Shown here one piece after another: positions 16,970 through 25,343 of a stretch of DNA of 64,000 nt (the first letter of the stretch is position 1; the number at the start of each line of letters is the position of its first letter). The notes under the pieces are model-generated. The model did not search any database. It was not told the DNA's origin and saw only the letters and a program-made list of their open reading frames with translations. This stretch comes from Mycobacterium malmoense. GTDB lineage: Bacteria > Actinomycetota > Actinomycetes > Mycobacteriales > Mycobacteriaceae. Location: positions 4,464,001-4,528,000 of the forward strand of contig NZ_CP080999.1 of assembly GCF_019645855.1 (NCBI RefSeq). The letters run 5' to 3'. Both the position numbers and the translations under genes were made by a program.

Positions 16970-17977
16970 CTAGCCGTGCCGGCTGACGGTGTAGTCGACC
17001 AGCGCCTGCAGCGCGTACCGGCCCGGGACGTCGGGCAAAACGGCCAGCTCCTGGCGTGCCTGGGCCGCATATTGGCCCAGGAACTCCTTGGCCTTGGCCA
17101 TGCCGGGCGACGCCCGCAACAGCGTCAGGGCCTCGGCCACCGCCTCGTCGTCGTCGACGGGACCGGACAGCAGCTCGCGCAGCCGCGCCGCCTCGGGCCC
17201 GGGTTCTCGTAGCGCGTAGACCATCGGCAGGGTGTGCACCCCCTCGCGCACATCGGTACCGGGCAGCTTGCCGGACTCCTGCGAGTCGCTGTCGATGTCG
17301 ATGATGTCGTCGGAGATCTGAAAGGCGGTGCCCACAATGCCGCCGAGGCGGCTCAGCCGCTCGACCTGTTCGCCGTCGGCCCCCGAAAACATTCCGCCGA
17401 ATCGGCCCGCCGCGGAGATCAGGCACGCGGTCTTCTCGTACACCACCTTCAGGTAGTGCTCGACCGGATCCGCCCCGTCGGTGACACCGCGGGTCTCGCG
17501 CATCTGCCCGGTCACCAGCTGGGCGAACGTCTCGGCGATGAGCCGCACCGCCTCCGGCCCCAGCCGCGACACCAGCCGCGACGCCGTCGCGAACAGGTAG
17601 TCGCCGGCCAGGATCGCGACGTTGTTGCCCCAGCGCACATTGGCGGTGGGCGTGCCGCGGCGGACCTCCGCCTCGTCCATCACGTCGTCGTGGTAGAGCG
17701 TGGCCAGATGCACCAGCTCGATGACCGCGCCGGCGATCGTCACCTCCCCGGCGTCCGGGTTCGGTCCGATCTGCGCGGACAACACGGTGAACAGCGGCCG
17801 GAACCGCTTGCCGCCGGCCTTGAACAGGTGCGTCAGCGAGTCGGTCATCACCTGGTCGGCGCTGCGCAGCTCGGTGTCCATGAGCTGCTCGATCCGCCCG
17901 ACACCGTCGCGCACGGATGCGGCGAACGCGGGGTCACCGAAATCGAAGCCCGCCACCACCGTCGCCGGAGTCCTCAC
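16970..17977 (-). CDS. grcC1: Trans-polyprenyl diphosphate synthase (GrcC1, Rv0562-like)
   Basis: A 335-residue prenyl chain elongation enzyme that condenses isopentenyl diphosphate onto allylic diphosphates. The first Asp-rich motif is in LYHDDVMDEAEVRRG (DDxxD, near residue 95) and the second in ISDDIIDIDSD (near residue 220). KAGGKRFRPLF is the substrate-binding region. Context with menaquinone genes suggests it makes the isoprenoid tail used by MenA; chain length is not readable by eye. The GTG at 17977 gives VRTPATVVAG and matches the H37Rv length; an ATG at 17989 is the alternative. Divergent from menJ with only 22 bp between start codons. Confidence 0.92.
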   Translation of the reverse strand: MRTPATVVAGFDFGDPAFAASVRDGVGRIEQLMDTELRSADQVMTDSLTHLFKAGGKRFRPLFTVLSAQIGPNPDAGEVTIAGAVIELVHLATLYHDDVMDEAEVRRGTPTANVRWGNNVAILAGDYLFATASRLVSRLGPEAVRLIAETFAQLVTGQMRETRGVTDGADPVEHYLKVVYEKTACLISAAGRFGGMFSGADGEQVERLSRLGGIVGTAFQISDDIIDIDSDSQESGKLPGTDVREGVHTLPMVYALREPGPEAARLRELLSGPVDDDEAVAEALTLLRASPGMAKAKEFLGQYAAQARQELAVLPDVPGRYALQALVDYTVSRHG

Positions 17978-17999
17978 CCGACCAAACATACTGGTGTAC

Positions 18000-19229
18000 A
18001 TGGAGACGAGAGCGACCAGAGCCGACCTGGTGGTCGTGGGCGCCGGACCCGCCGGTTCGGCGGCGGCCGCCTGGGCCGCCCGCGCGGGCCACGACGTCCT
18101 CGTCGTCGACTCCGCCAGTTTCCCCCGCGACAAGCCCTGCGGCGACGGGCTGACCCCCCGCGCGGTCGCCGAGCTGGAACGGCTCGGGCTGGGCGACTGG
18201 CTCGACACCCGCATCCGGCACCGGGGCTTAAGGATGAGCGGGTTCGGCGGCGAGGTGGAAGTCGACTGGCCCGGCCCGTCGTTCCCGTCGACCGGCAGCG
18301 CGGTGGCCCGCCTCGAGTTGGACGACCGGATCCGCAAATGCGCCGAGAATTCCGGGGCGCGGATGCTGCTTGGTGTCAAAGCCGTTGCGGTGCACCATGA
18401 CTCGGCGAGACGGGTGGTGTCGCTGACGCTCGCCGACGGCACCGAGGTGGGCTGTCGCCGGTTGATCGTGGCCGACGGGGCGCGGTCCTCGCTGGGCCGC
18501 AAGCTGGGCCGGCGCTGGCACCAGGAGACCGTGTACGGCGTCGCCGCCCGCGGCTATCTGGCCACCGAGCGCAGCGACGACCCCTGGCTGACGTCACACC
18601 TGGAACTGCGCTCCCCCGACGGCGCCGTGCTGCCCGGCTACGGCTGGATCTTCCCGCTCGGCAACGGCGAGGTGAACATCGGCGTCGGGGCGTTGTCGAC
18701 GTCGAGGCGGCCAGCGGACCTGGCGCTGCGCCCGCTGATGTCCTACTACGCCGACCTGCGCCGCGACGAGTGGGGGTTTACCGGCCAGCCGCGTGCGGTG
18801 TCGTCGGCGCTGCTTCCCATGGGCGGCGCGGTGTCCGGGGTGGCCGGGCCGAACTGGATGCTGATCGGCGACGCCGCGGCGTGCGTCAACCCGCTCAACG
18901 GGGAGGGCATCGACTATGGCCTGGAGACGGGGCGGCTGGCCGCCGAACTGCTGGACTCACGCGACCTGTCGCGGGTGTGGCCGTCGGTGCTGCAGCATCA
19001 CTACGCCCGCGGATTTTCGGTCGCGCGCCGGCTGGCGCTGTTGCTGACGTTCCAGCGGTTCCTGCCCACGACCGGGCCGATCGCGATGCGCTCGACGGGG
19101 CTGATGACGATCGCCGTGCGGGTGATGGCCAACCTGGTCACCGACGACGATGTCGACTGGGTGGCGCGTGCGTGGCGCGGCGGCGGCCGATTGTCGCGGC
19201 TGCTCGATCGCCGACCGCCGTTCGGCTGA
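18000..19229 (+). CDS. menJ: Menaquinone reductase MenJ (geranylgeranyl-reductase family, Rv0561c-like)
   Basis: A 409-residue FAD enzyme that reduces one isoprene double bond in the menaquinone side chain, producing MK-9(II-H2) in mycobacteria. The FAD motif VVGAGPAGSAAAAW is at residues ~12-25, FPRDKPCGDGLTPRAV near 40, and GDAAACVNPLNGEGIDYGLE near residue 290; these are all geranylgeranyl reductase family signatures. The ATG at 18000 is used; a GTG at 17994 is possible. Almost no untranslated space separates it from grcC1, so its promoter must lie inside grcC1 or the transcript is nearly leaderless. Confidence 0.93.
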   Translation: METRATRADLVVVGAGPAGSAAAAWAARAGHDVLVVDSASFPRDKPCGDGLTPRAVAELERLGLGDWLDTRIRHRGLRMSGFGGEVEVDWPGPSFPSTGSAVARLELDDRIRKCAENSGARMLLGVKAVAVHHDSARRVVSLTLADGTEVGCRRLIVADGARSSLGRKLGRRWHQETVYGVAARGYLATERSDDPWLTSHLELRSPDGAVLPGYGWIFPLGNGEVNIGVGALSTSRRPADLALRPLMSYYADLRRDEWGFTGQPRAVSSALLPMGGAVSGVAGPNWMLIGDAAACVNPLNGEGIDYGLETGRLAAELLDSRDLSRVWPSVLQHHYARGFSVARRLALLLTFQRFLPTTGPIAMRSTGLMTIAVRVMANLVTDDDVDWVARAWRGGGRLSRLLDRRPPFG

Positions 19230-19254
19230 ACCGGTTTTCATATCAACACCCTTG

Positions 19255-19281
19255 GCATATATCAATATGGTTGATATATGC
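19255..19281. promoter_or_regulatory. Perfect operator-like inverted repeat in front of Rv0560c-like methyltransferase
   Basis: Arms GCATATATCAA (19255-19265) and TTGATATATGC (19271-19281) with a 5-bp spacer, ending 8 bases before the chosen ATG. In M. tuberculosis the orthologous gene is salicylate-inducible and repressed by the MarR-type regulator Rv2887 (established knowledge). This repeat is the obvious candidate binding site for a similar repressor. A further half-site CATATCAA lies at 19239-19246. Confidence 0.7.
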
Positions 19282-19289
19282 TTGAGGGC

Positions 19290-19979
19290 ATGACTCAACC
19301 AACGGATTTCGCGTTCGAATCGGCCTACCGCGGGCGATCCACGCAATTCGGCGACGGCGTGCGGCCGCCCTGGAGCATCGGCGCCCCGCAACCCGAGCTG
19401 GCGGCCCTGATCGAGCGGGGCAAGTTCCACGGCGACGTCCTCGACGTGGGCTGTGGCGAGGCGGCGATCTCGCTGGCGCTGGCCGGGCGCGGCTACACCG
19501 TCGTCGGACTGGACCTCTCACCCACCGCCATCGACCTGGCCCGCCGCGAGGCCGGGAAACGGGGCCTGACCAACGTCACGTTCGAGGTGGCCGACATCAC
19601 CGATTTCAGCGGCTACCCGCCGGGATCGGCCGGCCGGTTCGGCACGATCGTCGACAGCACCTTGTTCCACTCCATCCCGGCGGAGGCGCGCGAGGGCTAC
19701 CAGCGGTCGATCAGGCGGGCCGCCGCGCCCGGCGCGTCCTACTTCGCCCTGGTTTTCGACAAGGCCGCGGTGCCCGAGGGCCCGATCAACGCGGTCACCG
19801 ACGACGAGCTGCGCGACGCGGTGTCCAAGTATTGGGTCGTCGACGAGATCAGGCCGGCCCGCCTCCACGCCAACCTGCCCGAGGGTTCTTTCGAACTGCC
19901 GTTCCTCGACGTCCGCGACGAGCCCAACGGCCTCAAGTCGGTCGGCGGGTGGCTGCTGTCGGCGCACCTGGGGTCCTGA
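19290..19979 (+). CDS. SAM-dependent methyltransferase (Rv0560c-like)
   Basis: A 229-residue class I methyltransferase. SAM motif I is VLDVGCGEAAISLALAG near residue 50, and FGTIVDSTLFHSI is motif II. Resembles Rv0560c, which N-methylates certain antibacterial compounds and has been called a benzoquinone methyltransferase; the natural substrate is unsettled. The ATG at 19290 is preceded by TTGAGGG. The in-frame ATG at 19278 falls inside the operator palindrome and is less likely. Expected to be repressed until salicylate-like aromatic compounds are present. Confidence 0.85.
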   Translation: MTQPTDFAFESAYRGRSTQFGDGVRPPWSIGAPQPELAALIERGKFHGDVLDVGCGEAAISLALAGRGYTVVGLDLSPTAIDLARREAGKRGLTNVTFEVADITDFSGYPPGSAGRFGTIVDSTLFHSIPAEAREGYQRSIRRAAAPGASYFALVFDKAAVPEGPINAVTDDELRDAVSKYWVVDEIRPARLHANLPEGSFELPFLDVRDEPNGLKSVGGWLLSAHLGS

Positions 19980-20003
19980 CCGAACGGGTGTATAGTCTGG
20001 CTA

Positions 20004-20339
20004 ATGAAGCGCACGAAGCTGGCTACTAGCGTCGCGGTGGCGGCGGCAGCAATCGCGCTGGCGGCGCCGGCGCAGGCCGATGACTACGACTACCCGTTCA
20101 AACAGACCGTCAACGGCTTCGGCGTTTACGGTCCGCAGGACCAGCTCGCGTGGCTGGGCAAGATCAGCTGTGAACGGATCGGCCGGGGCGTGGACGGCGA
20201 CGCGTACAAGTCGGCCAATTTCGTCCAGCGCAACCTGCCCTTGGGCACCACCCAGGGCCAGGCGTTCCAGTTCCTGGGCGCCGCGATCGATCACTACTGC
20301 CCCGACCACGTCGGCTTCCTGCAACAGGCCGGCCGCTAG
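20004..20339 (+). CDS. Secreted DUF732 protein (Rv0559c-like)
   Basis: A 111-residue small exported protein. The N-terminal signal peptide TKLATSVAVAAAAIALAAPAQADD ends at an AQA-type cleavage site near residue 27. The mature part has two Cys (KISCERIG and DHYCPDHV), likely disulfide-bonded, and an LGTTQGQAFQFLGAAI helix typical of DUF732. It lies 24 bp after the Rv0560c-like methyltransferase, so it is probably in the same operator-controlled transcript. Function unknown. Confidence 0.9.
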   Translation: MKRTKLATSVAVAAAAIALAAPAQADDYDYPFKQTVNGFGVYGPQDQLAWLGKISCERIGRGVDGDAYKSANFVQRNLPLGTTQGQAFQFLGAAIDHYCPDHVGFLQQAGR

Positions 20340-20341
20340 AT

Positions 20342-21025
20342 CTACTTGTGGCCCGCGTGCAGGGCCACAATGCCGCCGGTCAGGTTGCGCCAGCGCACCG
20401 CCGACCACCCGGCCGCCGAAATCCGCTGCGCCAGCGTGGCCTGGTCGGGCCAGGCCCTGATCGACTCGGCGAGATACACGTAGGCCTCGGGGTTGCTGGA
20501 CACCGCGCGTGCCACCCGCGGCAGCGCCCGCATCAGGTACTCCTTGTAGACGGTGGCGAACAGCGCGTTGGTGGGCGTGGAGAATTCGCACACCACCAGC
20601 CGGCCGCCGGGCCGGGTGACGCGGAACATCTCACGCAGCGCCGCCCGCTGGTCGGCCACGTTGCGCAGCCCGAAGCTGATGGTGACCGCGTCGAACACGT
20701 CGTCGCCGAACGGCAGCCGGGTGGCGTCGCCGGCGACCTTCGGCACCCTGCGCCCGGCGCCCGCCGCCAGCATCCCGACCGAAAAATCGGCCGCCACACA
20801 CCATGCCCCGGATTTTTGCAGCTCCACGGTGGATATTGCGGTGCCCGCGGCCAGGTCGAGCACCTTCTGGCCCGGCCCGATCCCCAGCGCCGACCGGGTG
20901 GCCCGCCGCCAGAGCCGGTCCCGGCCCAGCGACAGCACGGTGTTGGTCACGTCGTACCGGCGGGCGACGCCGTCGAACATCGACGCGACGTCCCGAGGGT
21001 CCTTGTCCAAGGCCGCGCGGCTCAC
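20342..21025 (-). CDS. menG: Demethylmenaquinone methyltransferase
   Basis: A 227-residue UbiE/MenG family enzyme that transfers a methyl group from SAM to demethylmenaquinone, the last ring modification in menaquinone synthesis. SAM motif VLDLAAGTAISTVELQ near residue 55; family signatures ISFGLRNVADQRAALREM and RVTRPGGRLVVCEFS follow. The GTG at 21025 starts just ahead of the conserved VASMFDGVARRYDVTN. The stop lies 2 bp from the convergent Rv0559c-like gene. In H37Rv (Rv0558) it directly follows mgtA; here an opposing SDR gene separates them. Confidence 0.93.
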   Translation of the reverse strand: MSRAALDKDPRDVASMFDGVARRYDVTNTVLSLGRDRLWRRATRSALGIGPGQKVLDLAAGTAISTVELQKSGAWCVAADFSVGMLAAGAGRRVPKVAGDATRLPFGDDVFDAVTISFGLRNVADQRAALREMFRVTRPGGRLVVCEFSTPTNALFATVYKEYLMRALPRVARAVSSNPEAYVYLAESIRAWPDQATLAQRISAAGWSAVRWRNLTGGIVALHAGHK

Positions 21026-21087
21026 GACGTCGACGCTACTGCAGCCGGCCCGGGAATTAGGCGACGAGTTCGGCGTTGTAGGGCTGC

Positions 21088-21912
21088 GTGACTGAAAAAG
21101 TTTGGTTTATCACCGGTACATCGCGAGGCTTCGGACGAGCGTGGGCGACCGCCGCGCTGGAGCGGGGCGACAAGGTGGCCGCCACGGCCCGCAACACCGC
21201 ATCACTGGACGATCTGGTCGAGAAATACGGCGACGCGCTGCTGCCGATCCGGCTGGACGTCACCGATCGCGAGCAGGACTTCGCCGCGGTCAGGCGGGCG
21301 CACGACCATTTCGGGCGCCTCGATATCGTGGTGAACAACGCCGGCTACGGACAGTTCGGGTTCGTCGAGGAACTCTCCGAGCGAGAGGCGCGCGATCAAA
21401 TCGAGACCAATGTGTTTGGCGCGCTGTGGATCACCCAGGCCGCATTGCCGTACCTGCGCGAGCAGCGCGGCGGTCACATCATCCAGGTGTCCTCGATCGG
21501 CGGCATCACGGCGTTTCCCAACGTCGGCATCTACCACGCCTCGAAGTGGGCGCTGGAGGGCTTCTCCCAGTCGCTGGCCCAGGAGGTCGCCCCGTTCGGT
21601 GTGCACGTGACGTTGATCGAACCCGGCGGCTTCGACACCGACTGGGCCGGCTCGTCGGCAAAACACGCCACACGCCTGCCCGACTATGACGAGGTGCATG
21701 CCGCGACCGACGCGGAGCGCAGCCGGCGGTGGGCCAGCCCGGGTGATCCGTCGGCGTCGGCGGCCGCGCTGCTGAAGGTGGTCGACGCCCAGGAGCCGCC
21801 GCTGCGGGTGTTCTTCGGCGCTTCCCCGCTACAGACGGCCAAGGCCGACTACGAAAGCCGGTTACGCACCTGGGAGCAGTGGCAGCCGGTCTCGGAGCTG
21901 GCCCAGGGGTAA
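21088..21912 (+). CDS. Short-chain dehydrogenase/reductase
   Basis: A 274-residue classical SDR with the NAD(P) motif TGTSRGFG at residues 9-16, NNAGYGQFG near 77, a catalytic Ser in VSSIGG and the YHASK active site (Tyr/Lys) near residue 150. It would oxidise or reduce an alcohol/ketone; substrate unknown. GTG start at 21088, 62 bp from and divergent to menG. It interrupts what is a continuous mgtA-menG unit in H37Rv, and its stop is 10 bp from the convergent mgtA stop, so it looks like a single-gene insertion. Confidence 0.85.
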   Translation: MTEKVWFITGTSRGFGRAWATAALERGDKVAATARNTASLDDLVEKYGDALLPIRLDVTDREQDFAAVRRAHDHFGRLDIVVNNAGYGQFGFVEELSEREARDQIETNVFGALWITQAALPYLREQRGGHIIQVSSIGGITAFPNVGIYHASKWALEGFSQSLAQEVAPFGVHVTLIEPGGFDTDWAGSSAKHATRLPDYDEVHAATDAERSRRWASPGDPSASAAALLKVVDAQEPPLRVFFGASPLQTAKADYESRLRTWEQWQPVSELAQG

Positions 21913-21922
21913 CCGCGCGCCG

Positions 21923-23083
21923 TCACTCCCCCTGCGCGTAGCGCCGCAGCGACATGCGCGCTGCGGTTCTCGCGTAGGGGGATTGCACGGCGAGATAGTG
22001 GCCGAGCAGCTCGTCACAGATGACCGGCCAGCTGCGGCCGAGGACGCTGCGCCGGGCGGCCGGCGCGTAGCGAGGCCGTTCCTGGATCAGGTGCGCAACG
22101 GCGGCGGGCAGCCGCGCCTGGAACTCCTTGACGGGCAACAGGAGTCCGGTGCGGCACGGCGCGACCAGGTCACGTGGGCCGCCGGCGTCGGGGGCGATCA
22201 CCGGCAGCCCCGACGCCAGCGCTTCCTGCACGACTTGGCAGAACGTCTCGTGCTCGCCGGGATGCACGAAGACGTCCATGCTGGCGTACGCCGCGGCGAG
22301 CTCGTCGCCGTACAGCGCGCCGGTGAAAACCGCTGTGGGCATTGATGATCGAAGCTTGTTTCGGTCGACACCGTCGCCGACGATGACGAGCTGCACGGAG
22401 TCGTCGGAGGCCAGCGTGGTCAGCCGCTCGACGTGTTTTTCCGGCGCCAGCCGGCCCACGAATCCGACGATCGGCTTGCCGTCCGGTGACCACCGCCGCC
22501 TGAGGGCTTCGTCGCGCAACGACGGCGCGAACCGCAGCACGTCGACCCCCCGTGCCCACCGGTGCACCCGCGGAAATCCATGGGCGACAAGCGACTCCAT
22601 CGTCACACTGGACGGGGCCAGGGTGCGGTCGGCCAGGCTGTGCAGGTGGCGGAACCACGCCCACGCCGCCCGTGACGTCATCGGGATGCCGTAGCTCGCC
22701 GCAAATCCGGGAACGTCGGTCTGATACACCGCGACCGTCGGCGCCCCCAGCCAGCGAGCCGCTTTGAGCCCGCCGTAGCCGAGCAGCGCCGGCGACGCCA
22801 GATGCACAACGTGCGGATCGAATCCGCGCAGCACGCTTACCATTCGGGGCATGGGCAAGCCGAGCGGCAGCGTGGTCACCTTCGGGAACATCCGCGACGG
22901 CACCCGATGCACCCGGATGCCGTCGTGGATGCGATCCGCGCGGGGTTCGCCCGGCGGGTTGTCGGGGGCGATGACGAGGGCTTCGTGACCGGTTCGGCGC
23001 AGGTGCTCGAGGACCCGCAGCACCGAGTTGCTGACACCGTTGACATTGGGGAGGAAAGACTCGGCGACGATCGCAACGCGCAC
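21923..23083 (-). CDS. mgtA: GDP-mannose-dependent mannosyltransferase (MgtA/PimB-like, Rv0557)
   Basis: A 386-residue GT4 retaining glycosyltransferase. The N terminus MRVAIVAESFLPNVNGVSNS binds acceptor. The donor domain has GFVGRLAPEKHVERL near residue 205 and the EX7E region HPGEHETFCQVVQEALASG near residue 290. The M. tuberculosis enzyme mannosylates a glucuronosyl-diacylglycerol acceptor and was first named PimB. Cytoplasmic face of the plasma membrane. It is 38 bp downstream of the Rv0556-like gene and probably ends the men operon transcript. Confidence 0.9.
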   Translation of the reverse strand: MRVAIVAESFLPNVNGVSNSVLRVLEHLRRTGHEALVIAPDNPPGEPRADRIHDGIRVHRVPSRMFPKVTTLPLGLPMPRMVSVLRGFDPHVVHLASPALLGYGGLKAARWLGAPTVAVYQTDVPGFAASYGIPMTSRAAWAWFRHLHSLADRTLAPSSVTMESLVAHGFPRVHRWARGVDVLRFAPSLRDEALRRRWSPDGKPIVGFVGRLAPEKHVERLTTLASDDSVQLVIVGDGVDRNKLRSSMPTAVFTGALYGDELAAAYASMDVFVHPGEHETFCQVVQEALASGLPVIAPDAGGPRDLVAPCRTGLLLPVKEFQARLPAAVAHLIQERPRYAPAARRSVLGRSWPVICDELLGHYLAVQSPYARTAARMSLRRYAQGE

Positions 23084-23121
23084 GCCTCCACCATGTCAGC
23101 GCCGGCTGTCGATAAGGTTGC

Positions 23122-23646
23122 CTACGGGCATACGTCGTGCGAAATCTGCTGGTCGGCGCGGCGGCCCAGCCACTTGTCCAGCAGCGCCAGACCGATCAGG
23201 GCGGCCGCCGCAATCAGCCAGCCCATCACCGCGATGGACCCCGCCGGGATGATCGCCAGCGCGGCGTTGCGGTGCTGCACCCGAACCAGGTTGGGATCGT
23301 TTTTGTTGTATTCGACGTATATCCGCATGCCCGTCGACAATTGGGACGGATACAGCACGCCGAGCTCGGGGCGGTAGGTGACGCGCTCGGGTGTGACGAA
23401 TTCGATGGTCGAGCGCCGCGGCCCGGCGCTGAGCACCTCCGCCTGCGCCACCCCCATATGGTGTTGAATCGCAAGGTCGTCGCGCCAGGCGCCGGCCACC
23501 AGCAGCACCGACTGCAGTGTGACCAAACCGGTGACGATCAACACCGCGATCCGGGCCCACCGCAACACAATCCCGGTCCGGGTCTTCGACGGTTGATCAC
23601 TGTGGCCATGAATCAGGATGTGCAGCAACGCCTTTGGTGATATCAC
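23122..23646 (-). CDS. Conserved membrane protein, DUF3592-like (Rv0556-like)
   Basis: A 174-residue protein with an N-terminal transmembrane helix (ARIAVLIVTGLVTLQSVLL) and a ~60-residue extracytoplasmic beta domain (VAQAEVLSAGPRRSTIEFVT...VYVEYNKNDPNLV type). A second helix (IIPAGSIAVMGWLIAAAALI) precedes a short cytoplasmic tail. The GTG at 23646 overlaps the menD stop in a GTGA tetranucleotide, so translation is coupled to MenD. Function unknown; the consistent linkage to menD suggests a membrane-associated accessory role. Confidence 0.85.
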   Translation of the reverse strand: MISPKALLHILIHGHSDQPSKTRTGIVLRWARIAVLIVTGLVTLQSVLLVAGAWRDDLAIQHHMGVAQAEVLSAGPRRSTIEFVTPERVTYRPELGVLYPSQLSTGMRIYVEYNKNDPNLVRVQHRNAALAIIPAGSIAVMGWLIAAAALIGLALLDKWLGRRADQQISHDVCP

Positions 23647-25304
23647 AGCGCTGCCTTGATGGCGGCGTGCAGCTGACGCAGCGAGGACCGGTCCGCCTTG
23701 ACCTCCAGCACCCGCATGCCCGGTCCCGGTTCGTCGAGCGCCGCGTCCAGCTCGTCGACCTCGATCTGCCGGCTCTCGACGTGGTAGGCGCGGCACAGCG
23801 CGCCTACGTCGACGTCGTGCGGGGTCCCGAAGATCCTCGACGACACGTCGGAGAATCGCGGGTCGCCCTGCTCGAGCAGTTCGAAGATGCCGCCGCCGTT
23901 GTCGTTGGACACCACGATGGTCAGCCGGCGCGGTGTGGGTTCGGTGGGGCCGATCAGCATCCCGGAGCTGTCGTGGACGAACGTCAGGTCGCCGATCAGC
24001 GCGACGGTTCGGGCGGGACTGTCGGGGCTGCCGGTGCGTTCGTGGGCCCCCTCATATGCCAAAGCGGCGCCGATCGCGGTGGACACGGTGCCGTCGATGC
24101 CGGCGACGCCGCGATTGGACCGGACCTTGATGCTCTCGGTCTTCAGTCCGACCAGCGCCGCGTCGCGGACCGGGTTGGACGCCCCGAGCACCAGCTGGTC
24201 TCCCGGCCGCAGCGCGTCGGCCACTGCCGCGGCGACGTGCAGACCCGTGGTGAGCGGGTGCGCCTTCAGTTGACCGCGCACCGCCTCGTCGGCGTGCCGG
24301 TTCATCTCCGCGCAGCGTCGCAGCCACGCCGGGTGCGGCGCCCCGGTGGTGACCGCGCGGGTGCCGGTGGCCTGTGAGTTGCCCGAGACGTCGGGCCAGC
24401 GCGGCCCGGTGGTCAGCGCGTACACCGGCACCTGCGGGTCGGCCAGCAACGCCGACACCGGCCGGTGCAGGGTCGGGCGGCCGAGCATGATCACCTGTTT
24501 CGGGCGCAGCAGCAGCAGCGCCAGCGGGTGCAGCGGGTTGGCCGCCGGGGGCGCGGTGGGCTCGGCGACGGTGGGCACGTGCGCCAGGTTGGGGTGCACA
24601 CCCGCGCCGTGCCCGGCGATGACGACCGTGTCGGGCGACAGGTCGATGTCCAGCGGTTGGTCGAAGGTGACCGGCGGCGTGTAGGTCCACGGCCTTCCGT
24701 CGGGCCGGCCCGGCGGGATCACGGCACCGTGGGGTTCGGGATCGGGCACCAGGGGTTCGCGCAGCGGGATGTCGAAGTGCACAGGGCCAGCGTTGGCGGT
24801 GCGAGATCCCGTGGCGGCCACCAAGACCCGGCAGGTGGCCGATCGCCAGGTGGCGTTGAGCGAATCCAGCCGCTCGGGCGCGTCCTCGGCCAGGCCCAGG
24901 CTGATGGTGGCGCGGACCTGGGTGCCGAAGTAGCCCAGCTGCTCCATGGTCTGGTTGGCGCCGGTGCCCAGCAGTTCGTAGGGCCGGTTGGCCGACAGCA
25001 CGATCAGCGGCACCCGCGCGTAGTTGGCCTCCACCACCGCCGGGCCGAGGTTGGCCACGGCGGTGCCGGACGTCATCGCGACACACACCGGCGCGCCGGC
25101 GGCGATCGCCAACCCGATGGCCAGGTAGCCGGCGGTGCGCTCGTCGATGCGGACGTGCAACCGGATCCGGCCGGACCGGTCGGCGTTTTGCAGGGCGAAC
25201 GCCAGCGGGGCGTTCCGCGACCCGGGGCACAGCACCACGTCGCGGACGCCGCCGCGGATCAGCTCGTCAACGACGACGCGGGCCTGTGTCGTCGAGGGAT
25301 TCAC
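23643..25304 (-). CDS. menD: SEPHCHC synthase MenD
   Basis: A 553-residue thiamine-diphosphate enzyme that condenses 2-oxoglutarate with isochorismate, the first committed step to menaquinone. The N-terminal domain has VVLCPGSRNAPLAFALQ (residues ~22-38) and MTSGTAVANLGPAVVEA. The C-terminal ThDP/metal motif runs from GDLTFVHDSSG to NDNGGGIFE near residues 415-445. Full length for the family. Transcribed with bpoC upstream (39 bp gap) and the Rv0556-like gene downstream (4-nt overlap). Confidence 0.95.
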   Translation of the reverse strand: MNPSTTQARVVVDELIRGGVRDVVLCPGSRNAPLAFALQNADRSGRIRLHVRIDERTAGYLAIGLAIAAGAPVCVAMTSGTAVANLGPAVVEANYARVPLIVLSANRPYELLGTGANQTMEQLGYFGTQVRATISLGLAEDAPERLDSLNATWRSATCRVLVAATGSRTANAGPVHFDIPLREPLVPDPEPHGAVIPPGRPDGRPWTYTPPVTFDQPLDIDLSPDTVVIAGHGAGVHPNLAHVPTVAEPTAPPAANPLHPLALLLLRPKQVIMLGRPTLHRPVSALLADPQVPVYALTTGPRWPDVSGNSQATGTRAVTTGAPHPAWLRRCAEMNRHADEAVRGQLKAHPLTTGLHVAAAVADALRPGDQLVLGASNPVRDAALVGLKTESIKVRSNRGVAGIDGTVSTAIGAALAYEGAHERTGSPDSPARTVALIGDLTFVHDSSGMLIGPTEPTPRRLTIVVSNDNGGGIFELLEQGDPRFSDVSSRIFGTPHDVDVGALCRAYHVESRQIEVDELDAALDEPGPGMRVLEVKADRSSLRQLHAAIKAAL

Positions 25305-25343
25305 TCCTACAGGGTGTCATAACCGGAGATCGCGGCCGGGCGG

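Noticed and set aside
17700..18000. N-terminal extension of MenJ to 17700
   Set aside because: It is antisense to the conserved part of grcC1 and precedes the FAD motif by about 100 unrelated residues.
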